Shown here: piece after piece, positions 17,784-25,550 of the stretch
Layout: each line of letters begins with the position of its first letter
Position numbering within the stretch: the first letter of the stretch is position 1
Source of the DNA: Clostridium homopropionicum DSM 5847
Lineage (GTDB): Bacteria > Bacillota > Clostridia > Clostridiales > Clostridiaceae
NCBI RefSeq assembly: GCF_001263795.1
Contig: NZ_LHUR01000010.1
Coordinates: forward strand, 62,001 to 126,000
Length of the DNA: 64,000 nt
Reading direction: 5' to 3'
Translations under genes and position numbers: made by a program
The notes under the pieces: generated by a model
Told to the model about the DNA's origin: nothing
Databases searched by the model: none
What the model saw: only the letters and a program-made list of their open reading frames with translations

Positions 17784-18008
17784 TTATAATTTATGATAAG
17801 TTGCATTCTTAGCTTTTTCAAATTTGTCTATACCAATATGACAGTAACCTCCAGGGTCTTTATCCAAATACTTTTGGTGATATTCCTCTGCTTTATAGTA
17901 GTTTTTAAGCGGCAAAACCTCTATTGCAATAGGATTATGGTACCTTTTTTGAAGTTCTCTAACGGACTCTATTATTGTTTCTCCATCATCTATATCTACA
18001 TATTTTAC
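17784..18008 (-). pseudogene. msrA: Peptide-methionine (S)-S-oxide reductase MsrA, C-terminal fragment
   Basis: Minus-strand codons 18008-17787 translate to a clear MsrA C-terminus (VDIDDGETIIESVRELQ, then LPLKNYYKAEEYHQKYLDK, then PGGYCHIGIDKF) ending at TAA 17784. The frame is stopped by TAA immediately upstream at 18011-18009, there is no start codon or ribosome site, and the catalytic GCFWG N-terminal half is missing. About 75 of ~160 residues remain. The break coincides with a pair of overlapping inverted repeats at 18010-18054, so the rest was probably lost by a rearrangement there. Confidence 0.85.
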
Positions 18009-18009
18009 T

Positions 18010-18054
18010 TATTCGTACATAAACGAATACTACCTTTTATTCTAAGGTAGTATT
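18010..18054. repeat. Two overlapping inverted repeats at the msrA break point
   Basis: TATTCGT/ACGAATA (18010-18029, 6-nt loop) and AATACTACCTT/AAGGTAGTATT (18026-18054, 7-nt loop) share the sequence AATA and are mutually exclusive as hairpins. The second could end the small membrane-protein transcript, although the U-run on either strand is short. They sit exactly where the msrA fragment stops. Confidence 0.5.
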
Positions 18055-18070
18055 TGTTATTTTCTATTTA

Positions 18071-18373
18071 TTATTCTACAGGCTTATTTAGTTCTATGCT
18101 TTTATCAAGTTTTTCATTTTCATTGCTGCAACAGCTTCTTTTCTTATTATTTCCAAGCATCATTGGTATCATTGCTAGCATCATCAATGGACATATAAAC
18201 GGCGCTATTGATCCAAGCCCTTTAGCAACTGTAGGACTGAACCTAGCAACTAATGGCAGAACTCCTATTATAACTATAGGTAACCCGCAGCATAGAATCA
18301 TATGCAGCATATGCTTTAATGGACTATGATTGTGAGCACCTTGTTTTCCTTTATTATCTGAATGACAATTCAT
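18071..18373 (-). CDS. Small membrane protein with His/Cys-rich tails
   Basis: A 100-aa protein I do not recognise by name. It has a His/Cys-containing N-terminus (MNCHSDNKGKQGAHNHSP), two hydrophobic helices (about residues 22-45 and 55-73, rich in Met and with paired Cys at the first), and a cytosolic-type tail with NNKKRSCCSNENEK. Met, His and Cys content and its place next to copZ/copA suggest a metal link, but this is inference. ATG 18373 follows GGAGGG. It has its own promoter with the TTCTTCATA direct repeats, beyond the copZ terminator, so it is not in the copper operon. Confidence 0.75.
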   Translation of the reverse strand: MNCHSDNKGKQGAHNHSPLKHMLHMILCCGLPIVIIGVLPLVARFSPTVAKGLGSIAPFICPLMMLAMIPMMLGNNKKRSCCSNENEKLDKSIELNKPVE

Positions 18374-18424
18374 ACTAATCCCTCCAATATGTCTACTTCA
18401 TTTTAAAGCTAATGCTTTAAATAA

Positions 18425-18459
18425 ATTTTACATAATTCTTATGAAGAACATATGAAGAA
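18425..18459 (-). promoter_or_regulatory. Promoter with TTCTTCATA direct repeats, site A
   Basis: Minus strand: TTCTTCATA (18459-18451), 2 nt, TTCTTCATA (18448-18440), 9 nt, TAAAAT (18430-18425). The two repeats have an 11-bp period, one helical turn, and replace a normal -35 box. The same arrangement occurs at 22551-22585 and 24408-24442. It lies 67 bp before the start of the small membrane-protein gene. Confidence 0.7.
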
Positions 18460-18464
18460 AACAG

Positions 18465-18494
18465 AAAAGCCTGAAATATTTATTTCAGACTTTT
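18465..18494 (-). terminator. Terminator of the copper operon
   Basis: Minus strand AAAAGTCTGAAATA pairs with TATTTCAGGCTTTT (one G-U pair), followed by CTGTTTTC. It lies 10 nt after the copZ stop. Confidence 0.75.
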
Positions 18495-18503
18495 AAAAGA
18501 TAA

Positions 18504-18719
18504 TTATAGGTTTTCTATTCCAACTACATCATATCCTGCATCATCAACAGCAAATTTAATTTCTTCATCTTTTACATCTAGGTTAGATTCAAGTATAGCT
18601 GTCTTTGAATCTAAATTTACATCTACATTTGTAACACCATTAAGTTCACTTAATGCATCCTTAACGTGTTTAACACAATGTCCGCAGCTCATACCTTCAA
18701 TTAATATTTTCTTTTTCAT
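18504..18719 (-). CDS. copZ: Copper chaperone CopZ
   Basis: A 71-aa heavy-metal-associated (HMA) domain protein that carries Cu(I) to the CopA ATPase in the cytosol. The metal site is GMSCGHC (Cys12, Cys15); the rest follows the ferredoxin-like HMA fold (VTNVDVNLDSKTAIL, VDDAGYDV). ATG at 18719 with AGGAGT upstream, 45 nt after copA, so it is the last gene of the csoR operon. Confidence 0.95.
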   Translation of the reverse strand: MKKKILIEGMSCGHCVKHVKDALSELNGVTNVDVNLDSKTAILESNLDVKDEEIKFAVDDAGYDVVGIENL

Positions 18720-18764
18720 TTTTTACTCCTCCTAAAAGTTATTTATTTAAATAATTTATTTTGA

Positions 18765-21215
18765 CTAATTTGGTCTAAATCCCTTTAATCTTAAAGCATT
18801 TAATAAAACGGATACTGAGCTAAAACTCATTGCTGCTGCTGCTATAATTGGGTTTAGAAGTGGTCCTCCAAATATATATAGTATTCCCATAGCTACAGGT
18901 ATGCCCAGAGTGTTATATCCAAATGCCCAAAATAAGTTTTCTTTAATGTTTAATATAGTTTTCTTACTTAATTGTATAGCTGTTGGAACATCCATAAGAT
19001 CACTTCTCATAAGAACTATATCAGCGGATTCCATGGCAACATCTGTACCTGAGCCTATCGCAATACCTATATCTGCTTGTGCTAGAGCTGGAGCATCATT
19101 TATACCATCCCCAACCATAGCAACTTTATTACCTTCCCCTTGAAGTATTTTCACTTGATTTGCTTTATCTTGTGGAAGAACTTCAGCTAATATTCTATCA
19201 ATTCCAACCTGCTTTCCTATAGCTTCTGCAGTTCTCTTGTTATCTCCAGTAATCATGGCAACTTCAATACCCATTTTATGAAGCTTATCGATAGCCTTTT
19301 TGCTATTTTCTTTTACTATATCAGCTACTGCAATAATTCCTGCCATCTTACCGTCAATAGCTACATACATTGGAGTCTTACCCTCTTCAGCTAGCTTATG
19401 TGAAGTTTCTTCTAGATTTTCAAATGATATATTGCTTTCAGCTATAAGTTTTCTATTTCCCAATAGTATAGTTTTGCCATCTATCTTAACTTCAATTCCA
19501 TGCCCTGGTATAGCTTTAAAGAAGTCAAGCTTCTTGAATTCTACCTCTTTTTCTTCAGCCTCTTTTACAATAGCTTCTCCAAGAGGATGTTCTGAACCTT
19601 TTTCTGCTGATGCAGCTAATTGTAATAAATATTCTTTAGTTATTTCCTCTGTAACAACTATATCTGTTACTTTCGGCTTACCCTCAGTAATAGTACCTGT
19701 TTTATCAAATACAATAGTTTTTATTTTATAAGCAGTTTCTAATGCCACACCGCTCTTTATTAGAATTCCATATTCTGCACCCTTACCTGTACCAACCATA
19801 ATAGCTGTTGGAGTTGCAAGTCCCAATGCACATGGACATGCAATAACAAGTACTGAAATAAATATTGTTAGAGAAAATACTCCAGTTTCTCCTGACATAT
19901 ACCAAGCAAATGCTGAAATAAGAGCAATGCTTATAACTACAGGAACAAAGTACCCAGAAATAATATCAGCCATTTTTGCAATTGGAGCTTTAGACCCTTG
20001 AGCATCCTCTACTAGTTTTATAATTTGAGCTAAAGCAGTATCTTTACCAACTCTAGTAGCTTTATACTTAATTGAACCATTCTTATTTATACTTGCACCT
20101 ATTATTTTATCTCCTACATTCTTTTCTACAGGTATACTCTCTCCAGTTAGCATTGATTCATCTACAGAGGTCATACCTTCTATCACTTCACCATCAACAG
20201 GCATCTTTTCACCTGGTTTAACAAGTATTATATCTCCAACCTCAACTTCTTCAATAGGAGTCTCTACTTCTTTACCGTCTCTTATTATTATGGCTGTTTT
20301 GGGTGCAAGTCCCATGAGCTTCTTTATTGCTTCAGAAGTTTTTCCTTTTGTAACAGCTTCTAAATATTTACCCAGTGTAATAAGAGTAATAATTACTGCT
20401 GCTGATTCAAAATATAAATCATAAGCATAGTCTATATTACCTTTAAAAATCTGTACTATAGCAAATATTCCATACAAGAATGCTGCGCTGGTACCCATAG
20501 CAATTAAAGAATCCATATTAGGACTTCTTCTAATTAAAGATTTAAAACCAACTGTAAAAAATCTATGCCCAGCTATAATAACCGGCAATACAAGAATCAA
20601 TTGTACTATAGCAAAGGTCCTTGGATTCATCATTGGATCTATGAACTGCGGAAGTTGAAATCCAATAGCTTCACCAAACATATGCCCCATTGTTATAACT
20701 AGAAGTGGTACTGAAAAAATCACAGAAATAATAAACTTTTTCCAAAGCAACTTTATTTCTTTCTCTTTCATTTCCTTATCTGTATCTACATTTACTTCTT
20801 CTTCAATAGCTTTATATCCAGCCTTTTCTACTGCTTTTTTAATATCTGAAACTCTAACTTTAGAAGGCTCATAGGTTATATTTAGTTTTTCAGTTGCATA
20901 ATTTACATTTGATTCTACAACACCATCTAATTTTTTTGTAACTCTTTCGATATTCTTAGCACAAGCAGCACAGGTCATTCCTTCTATTTTTAATGATTTT
21001 ATATTTGCTTCAACAAGAGCCTTGTAACCTGCTTTTTCAATAGCAGCCTGAATATCTGGTATAGAAACTTTTGTTTCATCAAAATTTATAGTAAGTTTTT
21101 CTGTAGCAAAGTTAACATTTGCTTCATTAACACCTTGTAACTTCTTAGATGCTCTTTCTACAGCCTTTGCGCAGGCCGCACAAGTCATTCCTTCTATTTT
21201 AAGATTTTTATCCAA
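18765..21215 (-). CDS. copA: Copper-translocating P-type ATPase CopA
   Basis: P1B-type ATPase that exports Cu(I) across the membrane. Two N-terminal HMA domains each hold GMTCAAC; the transmembrane metal site is ACPCALG; the phosphorylation motif is [11 protein letters not shown], the actuator motif TGES, and the hinge [10 protein letters not shown]. The C-terminus has [15 protein letters not shown] of the Cu+ subgroup. TTG 21215 is the likely start because GAGGTGGAGG precedes it; the GTG at 21245 lies inside the upstream 49-aa gene and has no site. About 816 aa. In the csoR operon. Confidence 0.95.
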   Translation of the reverse strand: MDKNLKIEGMTCAACAKAVERASKKLQGVNEANVNFATEKLTINFDETKVSIPDIQAAIEKAGYKALVEANIKSLKIEGMTCAACAKNIERVTKKLDGVVESNVNYATEKLNITYEPSKVRVSDIKKAVEKAGYKAIEEEVNVDTDKEMKEKEIKLLWKKFIISVIFSVPLLVITMGHMFGEAIGFQLPQFIDPMMNPRTFAIVQLILVLPVIIAGHRFFTVGFKSLIRRSPNMDSLIAMGTSAAFLYGIFAIVQIFKGNIDYAYDLYFESAAVIITLITLGKYLEAVTKGKTSEAIKKLMGLAPKTAIIIRDGKEVETPIEEVEVGDIILVKPGEKMPVDGEVIEGMTSVDESMLTGESIPVEKNVGDKIIGASINKNGSIKYKATRVGKDTALAQIIKLVEDAQGSKAPIAKMADIISGYFVPVVISIALISAFAWYMSGETGVFSLTIFISVLVIACPCALGLATPTAIMVGTGKGAEYGILIKSGVALETAYKIKTIVFDKTGTITEGKPKVTDIVVTEEITKEYLLQLAASAEKGSEHPLGEAIVKEAEEKEVEFKKLDFFKAIPGHGIEVKIDGKTILLGNRKLIAESNISFENLEETSHKLAEEGKTPMYVAIDGKMAGIIAVADIVKENSKKAIDKLHKMGIEVAMITGDNKRTAEAIGKQVGIDRILAEVLPQDKANQVKILQGEGNKVAMVGDGINDAPALAQADIGIAIGSGTDVAMESADIVLMRSDLMDVPTAIQLSKKTILNIKENLFWAFGYNTLGIPVAMGILYIFGGPLLNPIIAAAAMSFSSVSVLLNALRLKGFRPN

Positions 21216-21234
21216 AACCTCCACCTCTTTTTGG

Positions 21235-21384
21235 TTATTTACCACTATTATTTTGTTTCTTTACTGCATTATTTGCTCTATTCAAATCACAACAATCCAT
21301 TTTACCATTACCAAAAGTTTTACTATTTTCTTCTGCCATTTTTTTTATAGATTTTTTAAAATAGTTTTTTAAAGAATCTAACAT
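21235..21384 (-). CDS. Small putative metal-binding protein (LDCC-type motif)
   Basis: A 49-aa reading frame from ATG 21384 ([19 protein letters not shown]) to TAA 21235, with ribosome site GGGAGGTAA. It ends in [17 protein letters not shown]. It resembles a family of very small clostridial proteins noted for an LDCC motif and suspected of binding metal; here the motif reads MDCC. It lies between csoR and copA, 22 nt after csoR, and the likely copA start lies 19 nt after its stop, so it is probably co-regulated by copper. Function unproven. Confidence 0.75.
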   Translation of the reverse strand: MLDSLKNYFKKSIKKMAEENSKTFGNGKMDCCDLNRANNAVKKQNNSGK

Positions 21385-21405
21385 AGTACATTACCTCCCT
21401 AAAAT

Positions 21406-21672
21406 TTATTTTTTAATAATTTTTTCTAAAATATCTATTATTTCATCTATCTTTTCATCAGCTTTATCTTCCTTTACAGCATCTTTTACACAATGATGCA
21501 TATGCTGCTTTAAGATTAGCATATTTGCCTTTTTTAACAGAGCCTGCGCTGCAATAATTTGATTAGAAATATCAACACAATATCTACCGTCTTCGAGCAT
21601 TTTGATGATTCCCTCTATTTGTCCCTTAGCAGTCTTTAATGATACCAGGGCTTTCTTTTTTTCTTCGTTCAT
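21406..21672 (-). CDS. csoR: Copper-sensing transcriptional repressor CsoR
   Basis: An 88-aa four-helix repressor that leaves DNA on binding Cu(I). The copper ligands of the family are present: Cys in RYCVDIS, and His and Cys in KQHMHHCVKDA. The start MNEEKKKALVSLKTAKGQIEGI is typical. ATG 21672 with GGAGGA. First gene of csoR-(49 aa)-copA-copZ, with its operator overlapping the transcription start. Confidence 0.95.
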   Translation of the reverse strand: MNEEKKKALVSLKTAKGQIEGIIKMLEDGRYCVDISNQIIAAQALLKKANMLILKQHMHHCVKDAVKEDKADEKIDEIIDILEKIIKK

Positions 21673-21688
21673 AAATATCCTCCTCCAC

Positions 21689-21717
21689 TACCACCCCCTC
21701 CCTATGTGGGGGTGGTA
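21689..21717. promoter_or_regulatory. CsoR-type operator
   Basis: Perfect 10-bp arms TACCACCCCC and GGGGGTGGTA with a 9-nt centre, immediately downstream of the -10 box, so bound CsoR would block transcription. G/C tracts in otherwise AT-rich DNA are typical of CsoR sites. Binding is inferred from location and family knowledge. Confidence 0.8.
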
Positions 21718-21724
21718 TACTTAT

Positions 21725-21753
21725 AATATATTCCCTTCATCAAAAACTGTCAA
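21725..21753 (-). promoter_or_regulatory. Promoter of the copper operon
   Basis: Minus-strand TTGACA (21753-21748), 17 nt, TATATT (21730-21725). A perfect -35 hexamer. Confidence 0.75.
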
Positions 21754-21788
21754 GAGAAATATTTATAATATTTAAAAGGTAAATATTT

Positions 21789-22508
21789 TTATTTCTTTAT
21801 ATCAAAAATCTTTACTATTTGGTCTGGATTTGGTCCTATGCCCATATCATCATTACTTGCTTCCTTAAATACCCATCCACTTCCTTGAAGTTTATTTATG
21901 TCTAATCCTGCTTTTACAAGCGGCTCAGCTTTAAGAACAAATATCATATCTGCATCATTTAATCCCATGGTTTCAGTCCATTGTACCTCATTTCCATCTC
22001 CAAGCTTTAATCCATAATGTTGTTGATTTTTATGATACTTTACAATGTTTGGATCAACCTTTAAAAGTCTTCTCATAGAATCCTCTGATCCATTGGAAGC
22101 TTCCTTTTTATCACTTACGTTAAATGGCTTAATTAAGCGGTTTGGTAAATCTTGTCCTTTATCATCTTTACCAGCTGGTTCATATAACCATTCATTCTTA
22201 TCAAGTTTATTTACATCTAATCCTGCTTTAATTAATGGATCTGCAAGCATTACCATTGCAAAATCTGCTTTGTTTGATGACATATCCTTGCTCCATTCAA
22301 ACTTTTCTCCTGTTGGAAGTTTAAAGCCCCAGTGCTGCAATGCACTATGAAAACCCTTATTTTCTGGGTAAGCTTTAACAATTTCGTTAAAAGCTGTTAA
22401 AGCATTGTCTGCTTCTTTACTTCCAGTTATCCTTCTATTGCAACCTGCTAAGGATAGTAATACTATTGAAGCAACAATTATTGCTACTATTTTTTTAGTT
22501 TTCTTCAT
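21789..22508 (-). CDS. Lipoprotein with two copies of an ~80-residue domain
   Basis: A 239-aa protein that I do not recognise. A signal peptide ends in the lipobox LAGC (Cys23), so it is anchored outside the membrane. The rest is a tandem duplication: compare ALQHWGFKLPTGEKFEW with QQHYGLKLGDGNEVQW, and ADPLIKAGLDVNKL with AEPLVKAGLDINKL. Each copy ends in a short strand (KPFNVSDKK, KIFDIKK). ATG 22508 has AAGGAG upstream. Its promoter carries the TTCTTCATA direct repeats shared with the NlpC/P60 gene. Ligand unknown. Confidence 0.8.
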   Translation of the reverse strand: MKKTKKIVAIIVASIVLLSLAGCNRRITGSKEADNALTAFNEIVKAYPENKGFHSALQHWGFKLPTGEKFEWSKDMSSNKADFAMVMLADPLIKAGLDVNKLDKNEWLYEPAGKDDKGQDLPNRLIKPFNVSDKKEASNGSEDSMRRLLKVDPNIVKYHKNQQHYGLKLGDGNEVQWTETMGLNDADMIFVLKAEPLVKAGLDINKLQGSGWVFKEASNDDMGIGPNPDQIVKIFDIKK

Positions 22509-22550
22509 ATAATCAAACTCCTTAAACTATTTTATTTTTTCTATAGATAC

Positions 22551-22585
22551 ATAATAATTAAATTATATGAAGATTATATGAAGAT
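22551..22585 (-). promoter_or_regulatory. Promoter with TTCTTCATA direct repeats, site B
   Basis: Minus strand: ATCTTCATATA twice in exact tandem (22585-22575 and 22574-22564), then TATTAT at 22556-22551, 9 nt after TTCATA. Same geometry as sites A and C; 56 bp before the lipoprotein start. Confidence 0.75.
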
Positions 22586-22651
22586 TTTTATACTATCTTA
22601 ACATTTATATTAATTGTAATATATGTACTGGAAAAACATTTATCTAATTTG

Positions 22652-22695
22652 AGAACGTAGACATATTTGTACTTTCACAAATCCACCTACGTTCT
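22652..22695. other. Hairpin between the Csp gene and the lipoprotein promoter
   Basis: AGAACGTAG/CTACGTTCT arms (9 bp) enclose a second stem ATTTGT/ACAAAT. It is probably the transcript end of the Cys-rich protein gene, although the T-run (GTTTTTCC) begins about 15 nt beyond the stem on the minus strand; on the plus strand ATTACTTTTTC follows. Confidence 0.45.
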
Positions 22696-22765
22696 ATTAC
22701 TTTTTCAAAGGCTTTAGGCTCATTTCATTATGCATTATAATTTACTTAGTTACCATTATAAGCTA

Positions 22766-23137
22766 TTACATACTTGCCATGTTTTTGCATTCTGTTGCAC
22801 ATTGTCTACAGGTATCTGCACAAGCTTTACAATGTTGATCACTAAAAATATCACATTCAGTAGCACATCTATCACATATTGTAGAACATACATTGCATAT
22901 TGCTTTTATACTTCCACTTCCTCTTGACATAAAGCAAGCAGCTGTTGAACAAATTTCAGCACAATCTTGAAGACTTTTAATACAATCCTTTCTTGCTTTT
23001 ACATCAGCTTCTAATAGACATAAATCAAAACATTCTTCACATATTTGAGCGCATTTCATGCATGCATCAATACAAGCTTGATAAGGATTACCACCTGATA
23101 TAAGTGATACTGTTGGCATATTCATTGTAACTGGCAT
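22766..23137 (-). CDS. Four-helix-bundle copper storage-type protein (Csp/DUF326)
   Basis: A 123-aa protein with 20 cysteines arranged mostly as CxxC and CxxxC along helices (for example ACIDACMKCAQICEEC and CDRCATEC). This is the pattern of copper storage proteins, whose cysteines line the core of a four-helix bundle and bind many Cu(I) ions. No signal peptide is seen, so it should be cytosolic like Csp3. It sits 1 kb from csoR-copA-copZ, which supports a copper role, but has no CsoR-like operator in front. ATG 23137 with AGGAGGAA. Confidence 0.88.
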   Translation of the reverse strand: MPVTMNMPTVSLISGGNPYQACIDACMKCAQICEECFDLCLLEADVKARKDCIKSLQDCAEICSTAACFMSRGSGSIKAICNVCSTICDRCATECDIFSDQHCKACADTCRQCATECKNMASM

Positions 23138-23260
23138 AATTTCTTCCTCCTAAAAATTTATTTTTTGTCCCAAAACTTATTATTTACTTTAGAATTTAAA
23201 TTATTACAAAAAAATATTTCTAAAATTTTAATAAACCTATAGTAATTTCTTATAAGTGCA

Positions 23261-23291
23261 AAAAAAAGAGACAGAAAATATTCTGTCCCTC
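23261..23291 (-). terminator. Terminator of the NlpC/P60 gene
   Basis: Minus strand stem AGAGGGACAGAA with TTCTGTCTCT, followed by eight T residues. It starts at the stop codon of the peptidase gene. Confidence 0.9.
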
Positions 23292-24361
23292 TATCTTATG
23301 ATTCTCCTAGCTGTTATATAGTCTGCTCTTCCATAGGATGAAATTTTAATAACCTCTCCTGTTCTTGGAGCATGTATGTACATTCCGTTGCCAATATAAA
23401 TACCCATATGGCTTGGCACTCCACCTTTCCCATAAAAAACCAAATCTCCCGGTTGAAGCTGATCTCTTGAAACTCCAACACCATCGTATATTTGATCCTT
23501 TGTAGTTCTTCCTAAGGATATTCCAAAATGCTTGTACACATATTGAGTAAATCCAGAACAATCAAAACCTTCTGGTGTTGTTCCGCCCCACAAATATGGT
23601 GTACCTAAAAATTTTGATGCATAAGCTATTATTTCGCTACTAGAAACTCCTGTGCCTCCTCTTGATAACCTAACCTTAGCTTCTGATGCCTTTTTATTAG
23701 ACATTATACCTTGTAAAGTTTTATCAACTTGGCTTTGACTTGCCTCAAAAGAAGCTGCATTTAACCTGTCTTGTCTTTCTGCTTCTGCAATTAGGTTCTT
23801 CTGTTCATTCTTTTTAGTTTTTAAATTATTTAATTTTTCATTATTTTCCTTATTCAATTCTACTAGCTCATCCTGCTGCTTATTTAATTCATCTCTTTTA
23901 CTCTTTAAATATTCCTGTTTTTCTTTTAATTCTTGAACTAATTCTTTATCCAACTGAGTTATCTTTTTAACAGCCTCAATTTTTTGAAATAGGTCACTTA
24001 GGTTTTCTGCACCAAGAATTACATCTAAATATCCTACAGATCCATTCATGTACATAACTCGTATTCTTTCATTATATAATTCTTGCTCATTTCTAACTTC
24101 TTCTTCTGCCTTCTCAAATTCTGCTTCTGTAGATTTTTTATTTTCCTGTATCCTAGCAATTTTATCATTATTCTCTTTTATTTTACCCATCACTTCTTCT
24201 ATTTGCATATCTAGCTTCTCGATATTTTGTTCTATTTCAAATCTTTGATTCCCTCTTTGTTCAGCTGGCGGGTCAGCTAAAACTGGTTTATGTAGTGAAA
24301 TTGCTAAAATAAAAACTAAAATAAAGCATCTCAGAAGTTTTTTCATCAGTATCCTTTTCAT
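23291..24361 (-). CDS. Secreted NlpC/P60 peptidoglycan endopeptidase with coiled-coil N-terminus
   Basis: A 356-aa exported cell-wall hydrolase, similar in plan to Bacillus CwlO. A signal peptide (residues ~8-29, ending VLADP) is followed by a long coiled coil (~40-215) and an NlpC/P60 domain (~245-356). The catalytic Cys lies in EGFDCSGFTQ, the His in PSHMGIYIGNG and the third residue in YIHAPRTG. It would cut the D-Glu-diaminopimelate bond in stem peptides. ATG 24361 follows AGGAGGAAGG. The promoter carries TTCTTCATA direct repeats (site C), pointing to control by a two-component system. Confidence 0.92.
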   Translation of the reverse strand: MKRILMKKLLRCFILVFILAISLHKPVLADPPAEQRGNQRFEIEQNIEKLDMQIEEVMGKIKENNDKIARIQENKKSTEAEFEKAEEEVRNEQELYNERIRVMYMNGSVGYLDVILGAENLSDLFQKIEAVKKITQLDKELVQELKEKQEYLKSKRDELNKQQDELVELNKENNEKLNNLKTKKNEQKNLIAEAERQDRLNAASFEASQSQVDKTLQGIMSNKKASEAKVRLSRGGTGVSSSEIIAYASKFLGTPYLWGGTTPEGFDCSGFTQYVYKHFGISLGRTTKDQIYDGVGVSRDQLQPGDLVFYGKGGVPSHMGIYIGNGMYIHAPRTGEVIKISSYGRADYITARRIIR

Positions 24362-24407
24362 TCCTTCCTCCTTTTAATGTTTAAGTTTTTAATAGAATGC
24401 TTGTAAT

Positions 24408-24442
24408 ATAATATCAATTTATTATGAAGAACATATGAAGAT
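24408..24442 (-). promoter_or_regulatory. Promoter with TTCTTCATA direct repeats, site C
   Basis: Minus strand: ATCTTCATA (24442-24434), 2 nt, TTCTTCATA (24431-24423), 9 nt, TATTAT (24413-24408). It is 62 bp before the NlpC/P60 gene start. Same layout as sites A and B. Confidence 0.75.
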
Positions 24443-24543
24443 ATAGTAATATAAAATTTAAGGATCATATGAATAGAAGTGTTTTATTCTCAAATGACCC
24501 TTTTAAAAGATTTTTATTTTATTTAGTTTCTTCTTTTAATTCT

Positions 24544-24708
24544 TCAACTTTGGGTGGATATCTTTCTCTCAATCTTTTTCATGTTTTTATTTAAGATTTC
24601 AGAAAAGGATATATTCTCATTATTAGAATTATCCTTCTTAGGTTTAAACTCGATTTCTCCTCTGTGTTCATAATGTTTATTCATTTCTATTATTTTATTT
24701 ACTCTCAT
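24544..24708 (-). CDS. Short conserved-looking hypothetical protein
   Basis: A 54-aa hydrophilic protein (MRVNKIIEMNKHYEHRGEIE at its start) with no membrane helix and a basic C-terminus. The start is ATG 24708 because GGGGAGGGG lies upstream; the frame is open for 29 more codons upstream, but those cross the folT terminator. The strong ribosome site is the main support for it being real. I do not recognise it; it stands between the folT terminator and the NlpC/P60 promoter. Confidence 0.5.
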   Translation of the reverse strand: MRVNKIIEMNKHYEHRGEIEFKPKKDNSNNENISFSEILNKNMKKIERKISTQS

Positions 24709-24761
24709 ATTTACCCCTCCCCATTTTATATACGTGAGGCTAGCGATAATTAATGGGGTAT

Positions 24762-24798
24762 AAAAAACACTTGGAAGCTTCTTTATTAGCTCCAAGTG
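24762..24798 (-). terminator. Terminator of folT
   Basis: Minus strand stem CACTTGGA / TCCAAGTG with a partly paired loop, followed by TTTTTTATACC. Confidence 0.88.
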
Positions 24799-24804
24799 CT
24801 GATT

Positions 24805-25323
24805 TTAGTTTTGTGCTCTTTTAAAATTCCTTAAGAAGTCTAATTTTTCTATCACTTTCCATAAGGAAAAGATTAGAACTGTCTGTATAGGCAGCATTAT
24901 AATTGTTTTTATTAGTCTTGGATACAAAATTACCTTTGCTGCTTTTCCTGTAATTATAGTAAGCCAATAAGTATTCATAAACAAGTCTATAATTACAATG
25001 ATAACTACAACTGCTATGGTGCTTCTAAATAATGATATAGGCTTCTTATAAAAAGCAATACCATATATCAATCCACTAACAAAAGCACTTACAGTAAATC
25101 CAGGAAAATATGCTCCCTTTGGGAAAATCATCATTCCTAAAATATCTGCTATAGCTGCTGCAATTCCGGCCCAAAGTGGTCCTAATAATATACCTGCAGC
25201 TGCAATTGGCAAAAACCCAAAGCCTACCCTAATAATCGGTGTCTGTATAGATAAAAATCTAGTAAAGATAACCTCTAAGCATATGAGCAGCCCTAAATAG
25301 ACTATTTTATTGACCTTGTTCAA
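24805..25323 (-). CDS. folT: Folate ECF transporter substrate-binding (S) component
   Basis: Integral membrane S-component that captures folate for an energy-coupling-factor transporter (the shared EcfAA'T module is not in this window). The 172-aa product has six hydrophobic segments and motifs RFLSIQTPIIRVGFGFLP and LWAGIAAAIADILGMM typical of the FolT group. TTG 25323 is taken as start because AAAGGAGGGTG precedes it; the longer frame starts inside the leader. The THF riboswitch in its leader makes the folate assignment firm. Confidence 0.92.
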   Translation of the reverse strand: MNKVNKIVYLGLLICLEVIFTRFLSIQTPIIRVGFGFLPIAAAGILLGPLWAGIAAAIADILGMMIFPKGAYFPGFTVSAFVSGLIYGIAFYKKPISLFRSTIAVVVIIVIIDLFMNTYWLTIITGKAAKVILYPRLIKTIIMLPIQTVLIFSLWKVIEKLDFLRNFKRAQN

Positions 25324-25329
25324 AATAAC

Positions 25330-25367
25330 ACCCTCCTTTCTTAAATGCAATATGCCAAAAAGAGGGT
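25330..25367 (-). promoter_or_regulatory. THF riboswitch expression platform (ribosome-site hairpin)
   Basis: ACCCTCTTT (25367-25359) can pair with AAAGGAGGGT (25339-25330), the folT ribosome site, with one bulged G. AGGG just upstream could pair with the same ACCCT instead. This suggests translational control; mechanism inferred from complementarity. Confidence 0.6.
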
Positions 25368-25385
25368 AATACTTGTCCCTTTAAT

Positions 25386-25489
25386 GGCAGCGGAATGCAA
25401 TATATGTACCGCAAATGGAAACTCCATTTTTCGTCAAGTAGACAACTTCCCGTTCTACCAGCACTTAACGCACATATACCTACTCTGCC
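25386..25489 (-). promoter_or_regulatory. Tetrahydrofolate (THF) riboswitch
   Basis: Minus strand shows the folT-type THF aptamer: GGCAGAGTAGG, GTGCGTTAAGTGCTGG, GGGAAGTTG, GACGAAAAA, GCGGTACATATATTGC and ATTCCGCTGCC, with GGCAG/CTGCC closing the structure. It is directly upstream of folT. Confidence 0.93.
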
Positions 25490-25514
25490 TGAATTGCAAA
25501 AATATTTTTAATTA

Positions 25515-25543
25515 ATTATAGTAAAATAATTAAATTTTTGCAA
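25515..25543 (-). promoter_or_regulatory. Promoter of the THF riboswitch transcript
   Basis: Minus-strand TTGCAA (25543-25538), 17 nt, TATAAT (25520-25515), between the rnpB terminator and the aptamer. Confidence 0.6.
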
Positions 25544-25550
25544 GCAAAAA

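Noticed and set aside
22652-22695. Strong terminator for the Csp gene
   Set aside because: The stem is good but no T-run follows directly on the minus strand; kept as an unassigned hairpin.
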